From the NCBI RefSeq assembly GCF_001027925.1, contig NZ_LECT01000028.1:223838-287837 (forward strand): 64,000 nt of DNA, read 5' to 3'. Below are positions 8,857 to 18,696 of this stretch, in pieces (position 1 is the first letter of the stretch; the number at the start of each line of letters is the position of its first letter). The position numbers and the translations under genes are program-made. This DNA comes from Rhodopirellula islandica (GTDB taxonomy: Bacteria; Planctomycetota; Planctomycetia; Pirellulales; Pirellulaceae). The notes under the pieces are model-generated. The model was not told where the DNA came from. It saw only the letters and a list, made by a program, of their open reading frames with translations, and made no database searches.

Positions 8857-11800
8857 TTTCGGCTCGCAACGATTCGATCAACGGCAGCGTCAACACTTTC
8901 CAAACGGCCACCAAACCAGCCAACGTCCCAAACAACAAAATCGCCAGCAAGATCCCCAAGGGCTCCGCGATTGGCATTTTGGCCCCAGTCAGCCAAGCGT
9001 ACGGCAACACCGCCAACATCGCCGTCACAGCCCCACACCCAATGCCGATCGCCAGCAAGAAGGTGTTCTCGCCAAGCACCAACGCCGCCAGTCGTTGCCG
9101 TGTGAACCCCACCGCACGCATCACAGCCAGTTCGCCACGGCGTTCCAAAACACTCCGCAATTGAGCGACCGCCAAACCAATCGTTCCCAGCAACAATCCC
9201 AACGCGCCCAAACTTTGGAACGTTCGCAGGTAAGTGTTCTGGACAGCCAGCAAACCAGCCAAGACTCGGTCCGCCCGCTGGACATCCATGCCGGCATCAA
9301 CAAGCCGCGATTCCAACACCTCTGCGATCTCGTCCACCTCCTCGTCACGGCTCGTTGGGTCGGCCGGTGTTCCAGCCGACGCATCAGCTCCCTCTTCCAT
9401 CGCGAAGAGGAAGTACTGGTAACCCGTTGAACTAGGAAAGACGCTCTCAAACGCTCGCTCACCCACAATCAGTTTGCCTTGCAACACCGATCCCGCCAGC
9501 AGTCCCACCACACGAAAATGCACGTCGCCGCGTCCGTAATCGAAGGCCTTGACCTCACCGAGACCGCCACGCATCTGCAGGCTCCACATCGCGGTGTTCT
9601 GATCGATCACAACCGGCACCGGATCTTCCAACGTTCCTGTCGCCACAACGTTCAACAATTCCCAGGTCGCATCGGATGTCTCGCCCTGCCGACTCGCCCA
9701 ACCAAACCCGTCCAGTGAATCGTCCTCGGACAACCCAAGGACGGTCGGCCGCATGGCTTGGTAAAGGTTGTTGCAACTCGCGTCGTCTCCCCCTTTCATC
9801 CGAAACGGAACCACACGCACGTCCTCGCGGCTGAACCGCTCAGCATCTCGGCCCAGCAATTCAGCACGCACATCGTCGGCACGCAAATCTTGATGAAGCG
9901 GTTGAGCCGTCTGCCCAATCAAATCAAATCCGCCAGTGCCTTCCCTCGTCGGCGACAAACGAAACACACTGATCGACAGAATCAGGAAGGCGGCCGTCGC
10001 AACCAATCCGATCGCGAGCGTGCTACGCAGAGGACTGCGGCGTGCGTTTGCCATCGCCAAGGAACTCAACGCCCCCCCCCCCAGCCCTGGAGTTCGCATC
10101 GCGTGGCCAGCGTCGCTTGCATCACCGCGTCGACGAAGCGATCGATGGACGCCAATCAAGATCGCCACCAACAACAACATCCCGGCGCCGACAAAACCGC
10201 CCGCCGCTTGCTGGCCGCCGCCCATCGCTCCCGCGATCGCGGCCACCATCGCCAAAACGGTCAAACCAATGGCAAACCACCTCGAACCGTTCCCACCGCT
10301 TCGCTGGCTGGCCTTCGCACCGCCGCTCAACGCCTGCGACGAGTTCATCGTGCGTCCGCCAACCAAAGCCGCTGGATTCAATCGCAGCAGAAAACGCAGC
10401 GTCCATGCGGCGGTCAGCATGCACACCAACCATCCCAAGATGCCACCCAACGCGATCGACATCGGGGTCGCATGGAACTGCAAAAACGGCACCGTCACCG
10501 CTCCCACCCACCATGACTTCAGCGCCCACAAAACCGCCCACGCGTAAGCCACTCCGCCGGCGATTCCGATCAACGTTCCGATCGCAGCAGTCACGGCGGT
10601 TTCACCGAGCGCGAGCTTCATGACTCTTCGAGGTGTGAAGCCTACCGCCAGCAACGTGCCGAACTCACTGAGTCGCTGGAGGACGCCCAATCGCAACAGC
10701 AACGCGATCAACATCATCGCCGCCAAAATCACGAAGAAGGAAAGAGCCAAGAACAACCCATCAAACGGTGTCGTCCCCTTGGATGCAGCCAACTGTTCCG
10801 CTCGGATCGATCGCGGGGTCCATCCCAGTTCGCCTTGCACGCTTCGTGTGGCGGCCAAGATCTTGGCGCGCAAGCCCGGCATGTCAGCGGCCAAACTCGC
10901 ATCGATTCGCAATCCCGTCGTCTTCCCGAAACGGCTGCCAAAAATGGTTTGCCCGGCACCCAATGGCAGGAACGCCTTGGGAGTCAGCCGTTGCTCGTTC
11001 CAATAAGCGTCGTCCTCACGCTCGATCTTTCGATCCAACTGAAACGGGAGATCCCAATCACCAATCGAATCTTGATCGGTCACGCCAGGCACATCCGGTG
11101 TCAACGCGAGATCGTTGTATGGAGTGATCGGCCCATCAAACACCGCTTCGCGATTCCGCCGGTAAGGCTTGCTGGGAATGGTCAGCGGAACGATCTCGGT
11201 CACCACCGCATCAAACGATCGTTCAATCTCGCGGCCATCCTCGACTTCTGGTTCATAAAAGAACACTCGGACCTGGTCACCGACCTTGGCACCCAATCGC
11301 TCTGCCGTCCAATCATTCAAAACAATGGGCGTCTCACCCGGGTCCGTCGCCAGTGGTTGCGGCAACGAATAATCCAGCGACAACGTGGGGCCATCGTCCA
11401 AAGCCGACAAGGTGCTGTACGGAACCGAGTGGGATTGTTCGTTGACGACGACCTCGCCGGTTGCCGGATCGACCTTTTCAATCGCATTGGCAAGGTAAGT
11501 CATCACCGGCGTGACCGTGCCCTCCGGCAAGGCATCCATCACCGCCTGGACCGCATCATCCTTCAGCAGCAGGTTCTCGCTGGTCAGGGACACGTAATCG
11601 ATGATGGGTTCGCCACCGTCTTCCCCGCCGCGCTGAATGTGTTGCAGATTCCAACCCAACGTCTCCAGCGACCAACCAATTTCATCCGCCGAAATTTCAC
11701 GGGTCAAGAAAATCGCGTTCGCTTGCCCATCCCGGTCCAAGACATCCGCGATGACCTCCCGAGATGCGAAGACCGTCTTGGGTGCCGCTTGATTGGGCGA

Positions 11801-12463
11801 CAGTGAAAACCGCCCCAACCCAGTGTCTGGCACGATGGCGGCGACCTTCATGCGAGGCAAACCTTCGCTCTGAATTTCGCGACGCCCGAGTGGACTGTCC
11901 GCCGGCACCGCCCCTTCAACTGGCAACCGCAAGGTGACCTGATCACCCACTGCCACCTTCAGCTCTTCCGCGGCAGCTTGGTTCAAGACCACGCTTTGTT
12001 CGCCCGGCATCGCACCGGGCTTCATGCCGGTCACGTCCAAGTCCCAAAACGAATCCTCAATTCCCAAGACCTGAACACCACCAATCCGCCGTTGTCGATC
12101 CGAACCTTCGACATCTGCTTCCACACTGCCACCAGGAAACAAAATGACCGGCGTCGCAAACGAGTCCTTCTCCGTCGTGTCACCCGACACGTTCCCGTCC
12201 GCCTCAACGGGCTCACCTGCGAGGGACAACTCCGCGAGCGGAAAAAAGGCTCCAGGTGAGACGATCGATTCAATTTTCCCAAGCCGCTCCACGGTCAAGG
12301 ATCTCAAACTGCCACGCATCGAATCGCCGACCAACAAGGCTCCCGTGATCACCGCGGTCGCCGTCGCAACCCCCAACGCCACCGCGACCGTCACAGCTTG
12401 ACGGTGACGAAGTGTCGACAGGATCAACGAGACCAAAGAAACGGATCGAGCGGGGGATGCCAT
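8837..12463 (-). CDS. ABC transporter permease, FtsX/MacB-type with two FtsX domains
   Basis: This very large (1208 aa) inner-membrane permease has the duplicated FtsX architecture. An N-terminal TM helix is followed by a large extracytoplasmic region of MacB type. The first FtsX unit begins at LALSFFVILAAMMLIALLLR, followed by FGTLLAVGFTPRRV, and ends near NPAALVGG. Extra TM pairs and a second periplasmic part follow. A C-terminal FtsX unit starts at LGALGLLLGTIGLAVAQLRS, with RGELAVMRAVGFTRQRL. Such proteins transmit ATP-driven conformational change to the envelope (lipoprotein release or efflux). No ATPase gene is adjacent. The start at 12463 (MASPARSVSLV) precedes the first TM directly; an upstream frame to 12637 would overlap the divergent TolC gene. 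The divergent TolC-family gene may be a partner. Confidence 0.85.
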   Translation of the reverse strand: MASPARSVSLVSLILSTLRHRQAVTVAVALGVATATAVITGALLVGDSMRGSLRSLTVERLGKIESIVSPGAFFPLAELSLAGEPVEADGNVSGDTTEKDSFATPVILFPGGSVEADVEGSDRQRRIGGVQVLGIEDSFWDLDVTGMKPGAMPGEQSVVLNQAAAEELKVAVGDQVTLRLPVEGAVPADSPLGRREIQSEGLPRMKVAAIVPDTGLGRFSLSPNQAAPKTVFASREVIADVLDRDGQANAIFLTREISADEIGWSLETLGWNLQHIQRGGEDGGEPIIDYVSLTSENLLLKDDAVQAVMDALPEGTVTPVMTYLANAIEKVDPATGEVVVNEQSHSVPYSTLSALDDGPTLSLDYSLPQPLATDPGETPIVLNDWTAERLGAKVGDQVRVFFYEPEVEDGREIERSFDAVVTEIVPLTIPSKPYRRNREAVFDGPITPYNDLALTPDVPGVTDQDSIGDWDLPFQLDRKIEREDDAYWNEQRLTPKAFLPLGAGQTIFGSRFGKTTGLRIDASLAADMPGLRAKILAATRSVQGELGWTPRSIRAEQLAASKGTTPFDGLFLALSFFVILAAMMLIALLLRLGVLQRLSEFGTLLAVGFTPRRVMKLALGETAVTAAIGTLIGIAGGVAYAWAVLWALKSWWVGAVTVPFLQFHATPMSIALGGILGWLVCMLTAAWTLRFLLRLNPAALVGGRTMNSSQALSGGAKASQRSGGNGSRWFAIGLTVLAMVAAIAGAMGGGQQAAGGFVGAGMLLLVAILIGVHRSLRRRGDASDAGHAMRTPGLGGGALSSLAMANARRSPLRSTLAIGLVATAAFLILSISVFRLSPTREGTGGFDLIGQTAQPLHQDLRADDVRAELLGRDAERFSREDVRVVPFRMKGGDDASCNNLYQAMRPTVLGLSEDDSLDGFGWASRQGETSDATWELLNVVATGTLEDPVPVVIDQNTAMWSLQMRGGLGEVKAFDYGRGDVHFRVVGLLAGSVLQGKLIVGERAFESVFPSSTGYQYFLFAMEEGADASAGTPADPTSRDEEVDEIAEVLESRLVDAGMDVQRADRVLAGLLAVQNTYLRTFQSLGALGLLLGTIGLAVAQLRSVLERRGELAVMRAVGFTRQRLAALVLGENTFLLAIGIGCGAVTAMLAVLPYAWLTGAKMPIAEPLGILLAILLFGTLAGLVAVWKVLTLPLIESLRAENAVVEL

Positions 12464-12619
12464 TGGTTTCCGGGGGCGGGGGGTGTCAACGGTCGTGACG
12501 AATGAACACGCATCGCGGTCCAAAGTGCCTGGCGTGTTCGCCGGACGACGATAACACGACAGAGTTTGGTTTCGAGTGCGCCCCACAAGTTTGTAGGTTT
12601 CCCGACCGTCTGTCCACGC

Positions 12620-14584
12620 ATGCCTTTGCAACGCCACCCGTCATCGCTGTGCGTCGACCATCGCTTTCGCGGTGGCTGGGCTGGCATGTTCGCGTTTTCC
12701 AGCGTGGCTCTCGCACTGACAATCTCATCCCTGGGATGTCGCTCCAACCGCCCCACGCCTGATCAACGCCTCGCATCCGCAGCCCAACTGGGAACACCCT
12801 CTGCCACCCAGGCGTCCCCCAGCACCAGTGACAAAGCCAGGAATGGCGTCTTCCAACCGTCCCCCACTCATCTCGGCGATCCCTTTGCCGGAAACCAGAA
12901 CGCGCGGCGACCGATGCGATTGGGCTCCGCCGATCACACCCGCCTGGCAAGCGTCTCCAACCAATCCGCCACTGCATCGCGGACACCGGTCGAGGCAGCG
13001 TTCTCCAAGCAGACTTTGAATCCCACGAAGGCACCCGAGTTCTGGGACCTGACCGAAGCCGAGATGATCGCGTTGGCTTTGCAACACAGCGATGTCATCC
13101 GGTCGCTTGGCGTGCGAGTTCTCGAAGCACCGGCCTCGGTCACCACGGCGTACGACACCGCCATCCAAGCCTCCGACCCGATGTTCGGCCCACAAGCGGC
13201 TTTGGCAGAATTCGATAGCCAACTCAATGCCTCGCTGACCACCCAAAACAATGACCGCGTCTTCAACAACGCGACGTTGGGAGGCCAAGTCCAAGAACTG
13301 CTTCAGGACTACGCTCAATTCCAATCCGGCTGGACCAAGCGAACCACCTGGGGCACCCAGTGGGACCTGCAATCGATTCAGCAGTACGACAGCAACAACC
13401 GAGCGGGCAACTCGTTCCCAAGCTACTGGGAAACGCAACTGGAACTGGGAGTCCGGCAACCGTTGCTGCAAGGAGCTGGGCAAACCTTCAACCTGATCGC
13501 GGGCCCCAACGCACGACCGGGACTGAATTTCTCAAACGGGATTTGGATCGCCCAGATCAACACTCAAATCAGCCAAGCCGATTTTGAAATCCAATTGCGG
13601 GACTACTTTCTCGAACTCTACACCACGTACTGGCAGCTTCAGCGACTCTATCATTCGTACGCCAGCATTTGCCATGCTCGCGACATTTCGCACGAGATCT
13701 GGCAAACGGTTCTGTCAAAGCAACAGTCCGGACTGATGGGCGGCGAGGCTTACAAGGAAGCCCAAACCCGAGCCCAGTACTATCGCTACCAACGCGAAGC
13801 CGAGATTGCACTGGGCGGCAGCGCAGGCGACACAGGAATTCGCAACGCGGAACGAACACTCCGGCGGATGATCGGCCTGCCCATCGCGGATGGCAGATTG
13901 CTGAGACCAGCCGATGGATTCACGACCGCCCCCTTTGAATTTGCAATCCAAGACAGCGTTGCCCGCGGGTTCCAGCACCGAACCGAACTCCGACGCCAAC
14001 GCCTCCAAGTCCAGCAACAAAACCTCCGGCTCGTCGCGGCCAAGAACTTCTTGCTCCCACGATTGGACATGATCGGTCGCACCCGAATGCGAGGGTTTGG
14101 TGACGATCTGACCGGCGGAGGACCGCGATTCGCCAGCGCCGCAGACGACCTTTTTTCGTTGGACCACACGGAGTGGGAATTCGGTGTTGAGATGGGCGTG
14201 GCCCCTCAACGTCGGCAAGCGAAATCGGCCGTCCGAAACGCCACCCTGCAACTCCATCGCGAACGCTCCATCCTGGAGGAGCAACAGCACGCGGTGACCT
14301 ATGAGATCCACGATGCGATTTCCAATAGCCAATCCAGTTTCGCTGCCCTGCAGAATTCACTCGCTCGCGTCCAAGCCGGCGAAGACCGCCTGGCATCCTC
14401 GCGAGCCCTCTATGACGCCGGAAAAATCCAACTGGAGTTCTTGATCGACGCGAGCGAAGAACTCCTGCAATCCCAACGGCAATTGCATGTTGACCAAACC
14501 AACTACAGCGTGTCTTTGGTCCAGATCAGCCGGGCGATGGGAACGCTGCTGACCGACGTCGGGGTTCATTCCTACCGCCGCTGA
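12620..14584 (+). CDS. TolC-family outer-membrane efflux lipoprotein
   Basis: This is an outer-membrane efflux protein of the TolC/OEP family, about 654 aa. The N-terminus has basic residues, a hydrophobic stretch FAFSSVALALTISSLGC and a lipobox Cys (residue 40 from this start), followed by a long Ser/Pro/Thr-rich linker. The first OEP repeat contains LRDYFLELYTTYWQLQRLYHSY. The second contains a long helical region and ends with AGKIQLEFLIDASEELLQSQ and VSLVQISRAMGTLL, typical of the last coiled coil. It is transcribed divergently from the FtsX permease with about 157 bases between the starts, so promoters may be shared. An ATG at 12686 and one at 12566 are alternatives. No periplasmic adaptor gene is nearby. 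Confidence 0.85.
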   Translation: MPLQRHPSSLCVDHRFRGGWAGMFAFSSVALALTISSLGCRSNRPTPDQRLASAAQLGTPSATQASPSTSDKARNGVFQPSPTHLGDPFAGNQNARRPMRLGSADHTRLASVSNQSATASRTPVEAAFSKQTLNPTKAPEFWDLTEAEMIALALQHSDVIRSLGVRVLEAPASVTTAYDTAIQASDPMFGPQAALAEFDSQLNASLTTQNNDRVFNNATLGGQVQELLQDYAQFQSGWTKRTTWGTQWDLQSIQQYDSNNRAGNSFPSYWETQLELGVRQPLLQGAGQTFNLIAGPNARPGLNFSNGIWIAQINTQISQADFEIQLRDYFLELYTTYWQLQRLYHSYASICHARDISHEIWQTVLSKQQSGLMGGEAYKEAQTRAQYYRYQREAEIALGGSAGDTGIRNAERTLRRMIGLPIADGRLLRPADGFTTAPFEFAIQDSVARGFQHRTELRRQRLQVQQQNLRLVAAKNFLLPRLDMIGRTRMRGFGDDLTGGGPRFASAADDLFSLDHTEWEFGVEMGVAPQRRQAKSAVRNATLQLHRERSILEEQQHAVTYEIHDAISNSQSSFAALQNSLARVQAGEDRLASSRALYDAGKIQLEFLIDASEELLQSQRQLHVDQTNYSVSLVQISRAMGTLLTDVGVHSYRR

Positions 14585-14627
14585 GCTCGGTCTCGGGGCT
14601 TCCGCGCCGAGCAAAGGAAGCCGCCCG

Positions 14628-14879
14628 ATCCGGCGCAAAACTCCTCGCCAAACGATCCCCCGATTCGCGTCGTCGTCGCCTGGAGTTTTCAAGTTACAAT
14701 TTACAATTTCACTTTTTCAATCCTCCCCATCGCATCGCTCGCCACCTGTCGCCGCTCCGCGGCTTGTCGAGCGAGAGGGTGACATCCAAGACCTCGGGTT
14801 GAAAACCCGAGGCTGACAACTGTCACCGCTCCGCGGTTGTTCGATCATCCCGCCCCACTCAACCAGTCGCGGAGCGACG
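14628..14879. repeat. Intergenic direct repeat A, copy 1
   Basis: This is the first copy of a roughly 255-base repeat lying after the TolC gene; the second copy is at 15084-15341, offset by about 456-462 bases. It contains ACTCCTCGCCAAACGATCCC, an A/T-rich ACAATTTACAATTTCAC run, and small hairpins such as CCTCGGGTTGAAAACCCGAGG and CCGCTCCGCGG. No coding sequence is convincing anywhere between 14585 and 15447. Confidence 0.85.
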
Positions 14880-14937
14880 GCAGCCGAAAACCTTGGGTTT
14901 TCAACCCAAGGTCACACGCCCACGACATACAACTCCT

Positions 14938-15016
14938 CAGTCGCGGAGCGACGACAGTTGTTTGCCGCACTGTCGCCGAACATCCACCCGGGGTTGAGCC
15001 CCCGTACGAAGGCCTT
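14938..15016. repeat. Intergenic direct repeat B, copy 1
   Basis: This 79-base segment (CAGTCGCGGAGCGACGACAG onwards to GAAGGCCTT) is repeated at 15326-15404 with only two or three differences near its middle. It follows repeat A in both places, so A and B may be parts of one larger duplicated element. The interval 14880-14937 contains another hairpin, CCTTGGGTTTTCAACCCAAGG. Confidence 0.85.
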
Positions 15017-15083
15017 CCCAGCCCGTCGAAATGGAAACCCGACGCGTGAGCGAGGCCAATGCGGCATTCGCGGCGGCAGCCCC

Positions 15084-15341
15084 ATCCGGAGCAAGACTCC
15101 TCGCCAAACGATCCCCCGATTTACGTCGCCGTCGACGCCGCCCAGATTTTACAACTTACAATTTACAATTTCACTTTTTCAATCCTCCCCATCGCATCGC
15201 TCGCCACCTGTCGCCGCTCCGCGGCTTGTCGAGCGAGAGGGTGACATCCAAGACCTCGGGTTGAAAACCCGAGGCTGACAACTGTCACCGCTCCGCGGTT
15301 GTTCGATCATCCCGCCCCACTCAACCAGTCGCGGAGCGACG
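15084..15341. repeat. Intergenic direct repeat A, copy 2
   Basis: This is the second copy of the repeat at 14628-14879. It differs mainly near the front (CGTCGCCGTCGACGCCGCCC region) and is nearly identical from ACAATTTACAATTTCAC through GTCGCGGAGCGACG. It overlaps the start of repeat B copy 2. Confidence 0.85.
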
Positions 15342-15404
15342 ACAGTTGTTATCCGCACTGTCGCCGAACATCCACCCGGGGTTGAGCCCCCGTACGAAGG
15401 CCTT
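15326..15404. repeat. Intergenic direct repeat B, copy 2
   Basis: This is the second copy of the 79-base repeat at 14938-15016. It ends about 43 bases before the stop codon of the SDR gene on the minus strand, so the transcript of that gene probably runs into it. Confidence 0.85.
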
Positions 15405-15447
15405 CAAGCCAACACCAAATGCCTTGCGCACGCGGCGGGTTTCCAAG

Positions 15448-16227
15448 TCAGCGTGCCGTCCATCCGCCGTCGACCGTCAACATGCTGCCGGTCATGTAAC
15501 TCGACGCCTCGCTGGCGAGGAAAATTGCCGCCCCTTGGATTTCTTGCAATTCCCCCCAACGTTCCAGTGCCGTCGCCCCGACGATGAATCGCTTGGCCTC
15601 TTCCGACTCAGCAATCGGAACATTCATCGGCGTCAGAAACGGACCAGGGCAAATGGCATTGACGGTGACATTGTGAGGTGCCAACTCCAAACCCAACGCA
15701 CGCGTCATTTGCACCACCGCACCTTTGCTGGATGCATAGGGCGTCCGATTGGCCAAGCCCACCAATCCAAGCGTGCTGGCCAGGTTGATGATCCGACCGG
15801 CACCGCTGGACTTCATCACCTGACTGGCGTGCTTGCAGCACAACCACATGCCGTCGACGTTCGTTGCCTGAACCTGCCGAAACTGTTCAAGCGACAGCTC
15901 ATCAATGGCCCCCCGCACATTGATCCCAGCGCTGTTGATCAACACATCCAACCTGGAAAACTGGTCGACGCATCGCCGCACCATCTCGGCAACATCGCTT
16001 TCGACGGTCACATCCGCTCCGATGCCGATCGCCTCCACCGGGTATTCCTCCGCGATCCTCTGAGCCGCCTCGGACGCTTCCTGCTCATTGCGACTGACCA
16101 AACAGACGTTCGCTCCAGCCGATGCGAGCCCCGCCGCCATCGCTTCGCCCAGGCCCTTGGAACCTCCCGTGACGAGCGCGGACCGACCGGACAAATCAAA
16201 GAGCTTCACACCGGGCCATCGAGCCAT
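15448..16227 (-). CDS. SDR family NAD(P)-dependent oxidoreductase
   Basis: This is a classical short-chain dehydrogenase/reductase of 259 aa, the usual length. The Rossmann nucleotide motif is TGGSKGLG (residues 20-27), the NSAG motif is at 98-101, and the catalytic triad is Ser151, Tyr164 and Lys168 (YASSK). The C-terminal FLASEASSYMTGSMLTVDGG is typical of gluconate 5-dehydrogenase/3-oxoacyl-ACP-reductase-like members, which oxidise or reduce sugar or acyl alcohols. The substrate cannot be read from the sequence. It is cytoplasmic. The ATG at 16227 gives the normal N-terminus; an internal GTG at 16209 is possible. It follows the small membrane gene by 69 bases on the same strand, so it may belong to the pyrophosphatase transcript. 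Confidence 0.9.
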   Translation of the reverse strand: MARWPGVKLFDLSGRSALVTGGSKGLGEAMAAGLASAGANVCLVSRNEQEASEAAQRIAEEYPVEAIGIGADVTVESDVAEMVRRCVDQFSRLDVLINSAGINVRGAIDELSLEQFRQVQATNVDGMWLCCKHASQVMKSSGAGRIINLASTLGLVGLANRTPYASSKGAVVQMTRALGLELAPHNVTVNAICPGPFLTPMNVPIAESEEAKRFIVGATALERWGELQEIQGAAIFLASEASSYMTGSMLTVDGGWTAR

Positions 16228-16296
16228 CTTCAGCCTCGCAACAAAGGAAAGGGGAACTTGGGCTGGAACATCACGCCAACGATCGCATCCGCCAAT

Positions 16297-16656
16297 TCAC
16301 GCGATCGCAATGCGACCACCAATGTACCCAGCAAACAAACTGATCAGAGAATAGAAACCCGCCAGACCGATGATGAGCCCCACCGGTGTGTCCCATCCCG
16401 AGCCTTGGAGAGACGCCCCGACCTCAAACGAGGTGACCACCATGCCTGTGAAAACCGACGCGAGGAAGCACCAAAACATCGTCGACAGAAGCCCGAGGAC
16501 CATGCCTTCGAGGGTTCCTGATGCGGCCCTGCCGGCCAACGGCCCGATGGTCGCCGGGCAGAGCGCCACCCAGAACACCATGTGAAATCGGACCAATGCG
16601 AAAACAATCGCAGCCCAAGTCAACGCCAAGATCAAATGGACGATGCGGAACTGCAT
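16297..16656 (-). CDS. small hypothetical membrane protein
   Basis: This is an unrecognised 119-aa protein with three or four predicted membrane helices (about residues 5-22, 27-44, 52-75 and 92-113) and few polar residues. The start is an ATG seven bases after the pyrophosphatase stop, so it is almost certainly co-transcribed with that gene. The regular codon use and the tight spacing argue that it is real. No motif points to a function. Confidence 0.7.
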   Translation of the reverse strand: MQFRIVHLILALTWAAIVFALVRFHMVFWVALCPATIGPLAGRAASGTLEGMVLGLLSTMFWCFLASVFTGMVVTSFEVGASLQGSGWDTPVGLIIGLAGFYSLISLFAGYIGGRIAIA

Positions 16657-16663
16657 GTTGGAT

Positions 16664-18319
16664 TCACGTGGGCTCGGGAGAATGCTCCAGCAGACTGCTG
16701 ATCAGAGGCAACAACTGTTTTTTGCGACTGACGACGTTGTCCAATTTATACAACCGATCCTCGAGCTGAGGGTAATTGATCTCCTCCCAACCCTCGGGCT
16801 CGCTGCTCATCAGCAACAAACTCCCGTTGCTCGAGATATCCGTCACCAACAATGCCGAAAACTCCAGGCCCTCCTCTTCAGAAAGGCGGACCAACGCCTG
16901 ACTCAATTCTGCCTGCCGTTCCCAGAACAGATCCAAACCAATTTCTTCAATTTGCGAAATCGAGAATCGACGCCCGTTCTCTTCGAATTGCTTGCAATCT
17001 TCACGAACCACTTTGTCCGGTGTGCAAGATCGAAGCGCGGAACCAATTTCGAAGAACTCATTGGCGTAGTCAGCCAATTCCACCGTGCAGAATTCCTGCA
17101 ACCAAGTCAACAAATCGCGATCGACATCGGTGGTGGTCGGCGACCGCAAATACAACGTGTCGCTGATGATCCCCGAAGCCATGCACAGCGCCATCCCGGG
17201 TTCCGGCTTCAAACCTTCCTGCCGGAACATGCGTGCCACCAAGGTGCACGTCGATCCCACCGGATCCATGATGAACCGGATCGGCCCAGTGGACTTCAAC
17301 GAACCTCCCAGACGGTGATGGTCCAGCACTTCAACGATGTCAGAATCTTCCGCTCCCTCGACCGCCTGCCCAATTTCGTTGTGATCCACCAACACCAACT
17401 GCGGCCGGGGCGGATGAACCATGTCGGATTTGCTCAGCACCCCAATCAGTTTCTGATTGTCGACCACCGGAAAGACCGTTTGTGCCGAGCGGTAAATTTG
17501 CTGCTTGGCCGCGGCAACCGGCAGCTTGGCCGAAAGCGCCAGGAAATCTCGCGTGATGACCTCTTTAATCAACTGAGCGGCTTTGATCCGCATCGTCGTC
17601 GTGGCTGTGTCAAAGGGACTGTTGATGACCGTCACGCCCCGACCGCGAGCAAGCTCCATCAACCCGCTGGACAACTGATAACCGCCGGTCACCACCAACC
17701 CACGCACTCCCATTTCGAGCGCTGGCAACTGAATCGTCGGACGGTCACCACTGACCACCAACAACCGATCCGAAGGAAACTGCTTCATCCGCTCACAGAA
17801 TCCGCCAGCACTCATCGCCCCCACGGTCAGGATCATGTCCTCGTTGAGGCCGGAATCCACGGAGTGCTGGTACGATCCGCCCAACACCGAAACCACTTTG
17901 TCGAGGTTCGTGTGAACTTCGCGCGAACGGTAGGGGTCCACGCCGCCCTGAAAAACCAGTTCCAACAGATCCAACAACGTGACCAATCCGATCAATTGAT
18001 CGTTGTCGTCCAACACTGGAATGGCCCGCAGTTCATGCTCGTCCATTCGTTCGTAGACTTCGTAAAACACATCCGAGGTGCGTGCCACCACGACGTCTCG
18101 ATTGCAGATGTCCTCCAACTCCGGCCGGACATCCATGATGATTTTGGGAGCCGCCAGCTTCGCTTTTCGCAACGCGAATTCGGTCCGTTGATTGGGCGGA
18201 CCGCAGCATGCCGCGACGGCATCGGGGCGAGTCGTTCGGCGGAGAAAATCAGCGTAGGCCAAAGCACTGCAGATCGCATCCGTGTCAGGATTGCGGTGAC
18301 CAAAAACGTGGACCGTCAT
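16664..18319 (-). CDS. ppaC: manganese-dependent inorganic pyrophosphatase with CBS-DRTGG insert
   Basis: This 551-aa cytoplasmic enzyme is a family II (DHH) pyrophosphatase, splitting pyrophosphate to phosphate with Mn or Co. The catalytic N-part begins FGHRNPDTDAICSALAY (residues 6-22). A regulatory insert follows: a first CBS domain (about 70-125), a DRTGG domain (about 150-250) and a second CBS domain (about 250-300). The fold then resumes with VDHNE (311-315), the DHH signature (333-335) and SDT (386-388). The DHHA2 domain closes the protein with SRKKQLLP. The insert makes it much longer than the usual ~310 aa. In related enzymes CBS pairs bind adenine nucleotides and regulate activity. 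The ATG at 18319 is the natural start. Confidence 0.95.
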   Translation of the reverse strand: MTVHVFGHRNPDTDAICSALAYADFLRRTTRPDAVAACCGPPNQRTEFALRKAKLAAPKIIMDVRPELEDICNRDVVVARTSDVFYEVYERMDEHELRAIPVLDDNDQLIGLVTLLDLLELVFQGGVDPYRSREVHTNLDKVVSVLGGSYQHSVDSGLNEDMILTVGAMSAGGFCERMKQFPSDRLLVVSGDRPTIQLPALEMGVRGLVVTGGYQLSSGLMELARGRGVTVINSPFDTATTTMRIKAAQLIKEVITRDFLALSAKLPVAAAKQQIYRSAQTVFPVVDNQKLIGVLSKSDMVHPPRPQLVLVDHNEIGQAVEGAEDSDIVEVLDHHRLGGSLKSTGPIRFIMDPVGSTCTLVARMFRQEGLKPEPGMALCMASGIISDTLYLRSPTTTDVDRDLLTWLQEFCTVELADYANEFFEIGSALRSCTPDKVVREDCKQFEENGRRFSISQIEEIGLDLFWERQAELSQALVRLSEEEGLEFSALLVTDISSNGSLLLMSSEPEGWEEINYPQLEDRLYKLDNVVSRKKQLLPLISSLLEHSPEPT

Positions 18320-18696
18320 GAAAGCTATTCAATAACTCGATGGTGAAACGCGAGACGCAGTGCAACTCGCCCGGGCAATCCCAAGCCAGATACAATCATT
18401 GAACCGTTCGAACGCCGGAAACTCCAGGCTCACTTGCGATCCGTGGCGATCGTTTCGCGAAAATGGTTGCTGCTTCCGGGAGGATTCAGCCGTATAGAAA
18501 AGATCGGTTCTCGAGGAAACGACCATTCAATCCTAGTCGGTATCCTCCACCAGAATTGTGCCAAAGATCTGGTTTGCCATGTCATTCCCAAAAGTCTCTG
18601 CAACCGATTTCATGGGTGACGGATTGTCGCACGAATCGAAAGAGCACGATTTCGGGATCACAGACCAGGGTTCTCGAAGAACAGGGTTCACCGATT
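18320..18696. other. Intergenic stretch without recognised feature
   Basis: These 377 bases separate the start of the pyrophosphatase gene from the stop of coaC. Short open frames on the plus strand have no family resemblance or ribosome-binding site. The pyrophosphatase promoter must lie here, but I see no convincing -35/-10 pair. Confidence 0.5.

Noticed and set aside
15346..16521. 391-codon open frame on the plus strand
   Set aside because: It is antisense to the SDR gene and starts inside repeat B; the sequence is low-complexity His/Arg.
16643..18346. 567-codon open frame on the plus strand
   Set aside because: It is antisense to the unmistakable pyrophosphatase gene; its translation is His/Gln/Arg-rich with no family, a typical shadow in G/C-rich DNA.
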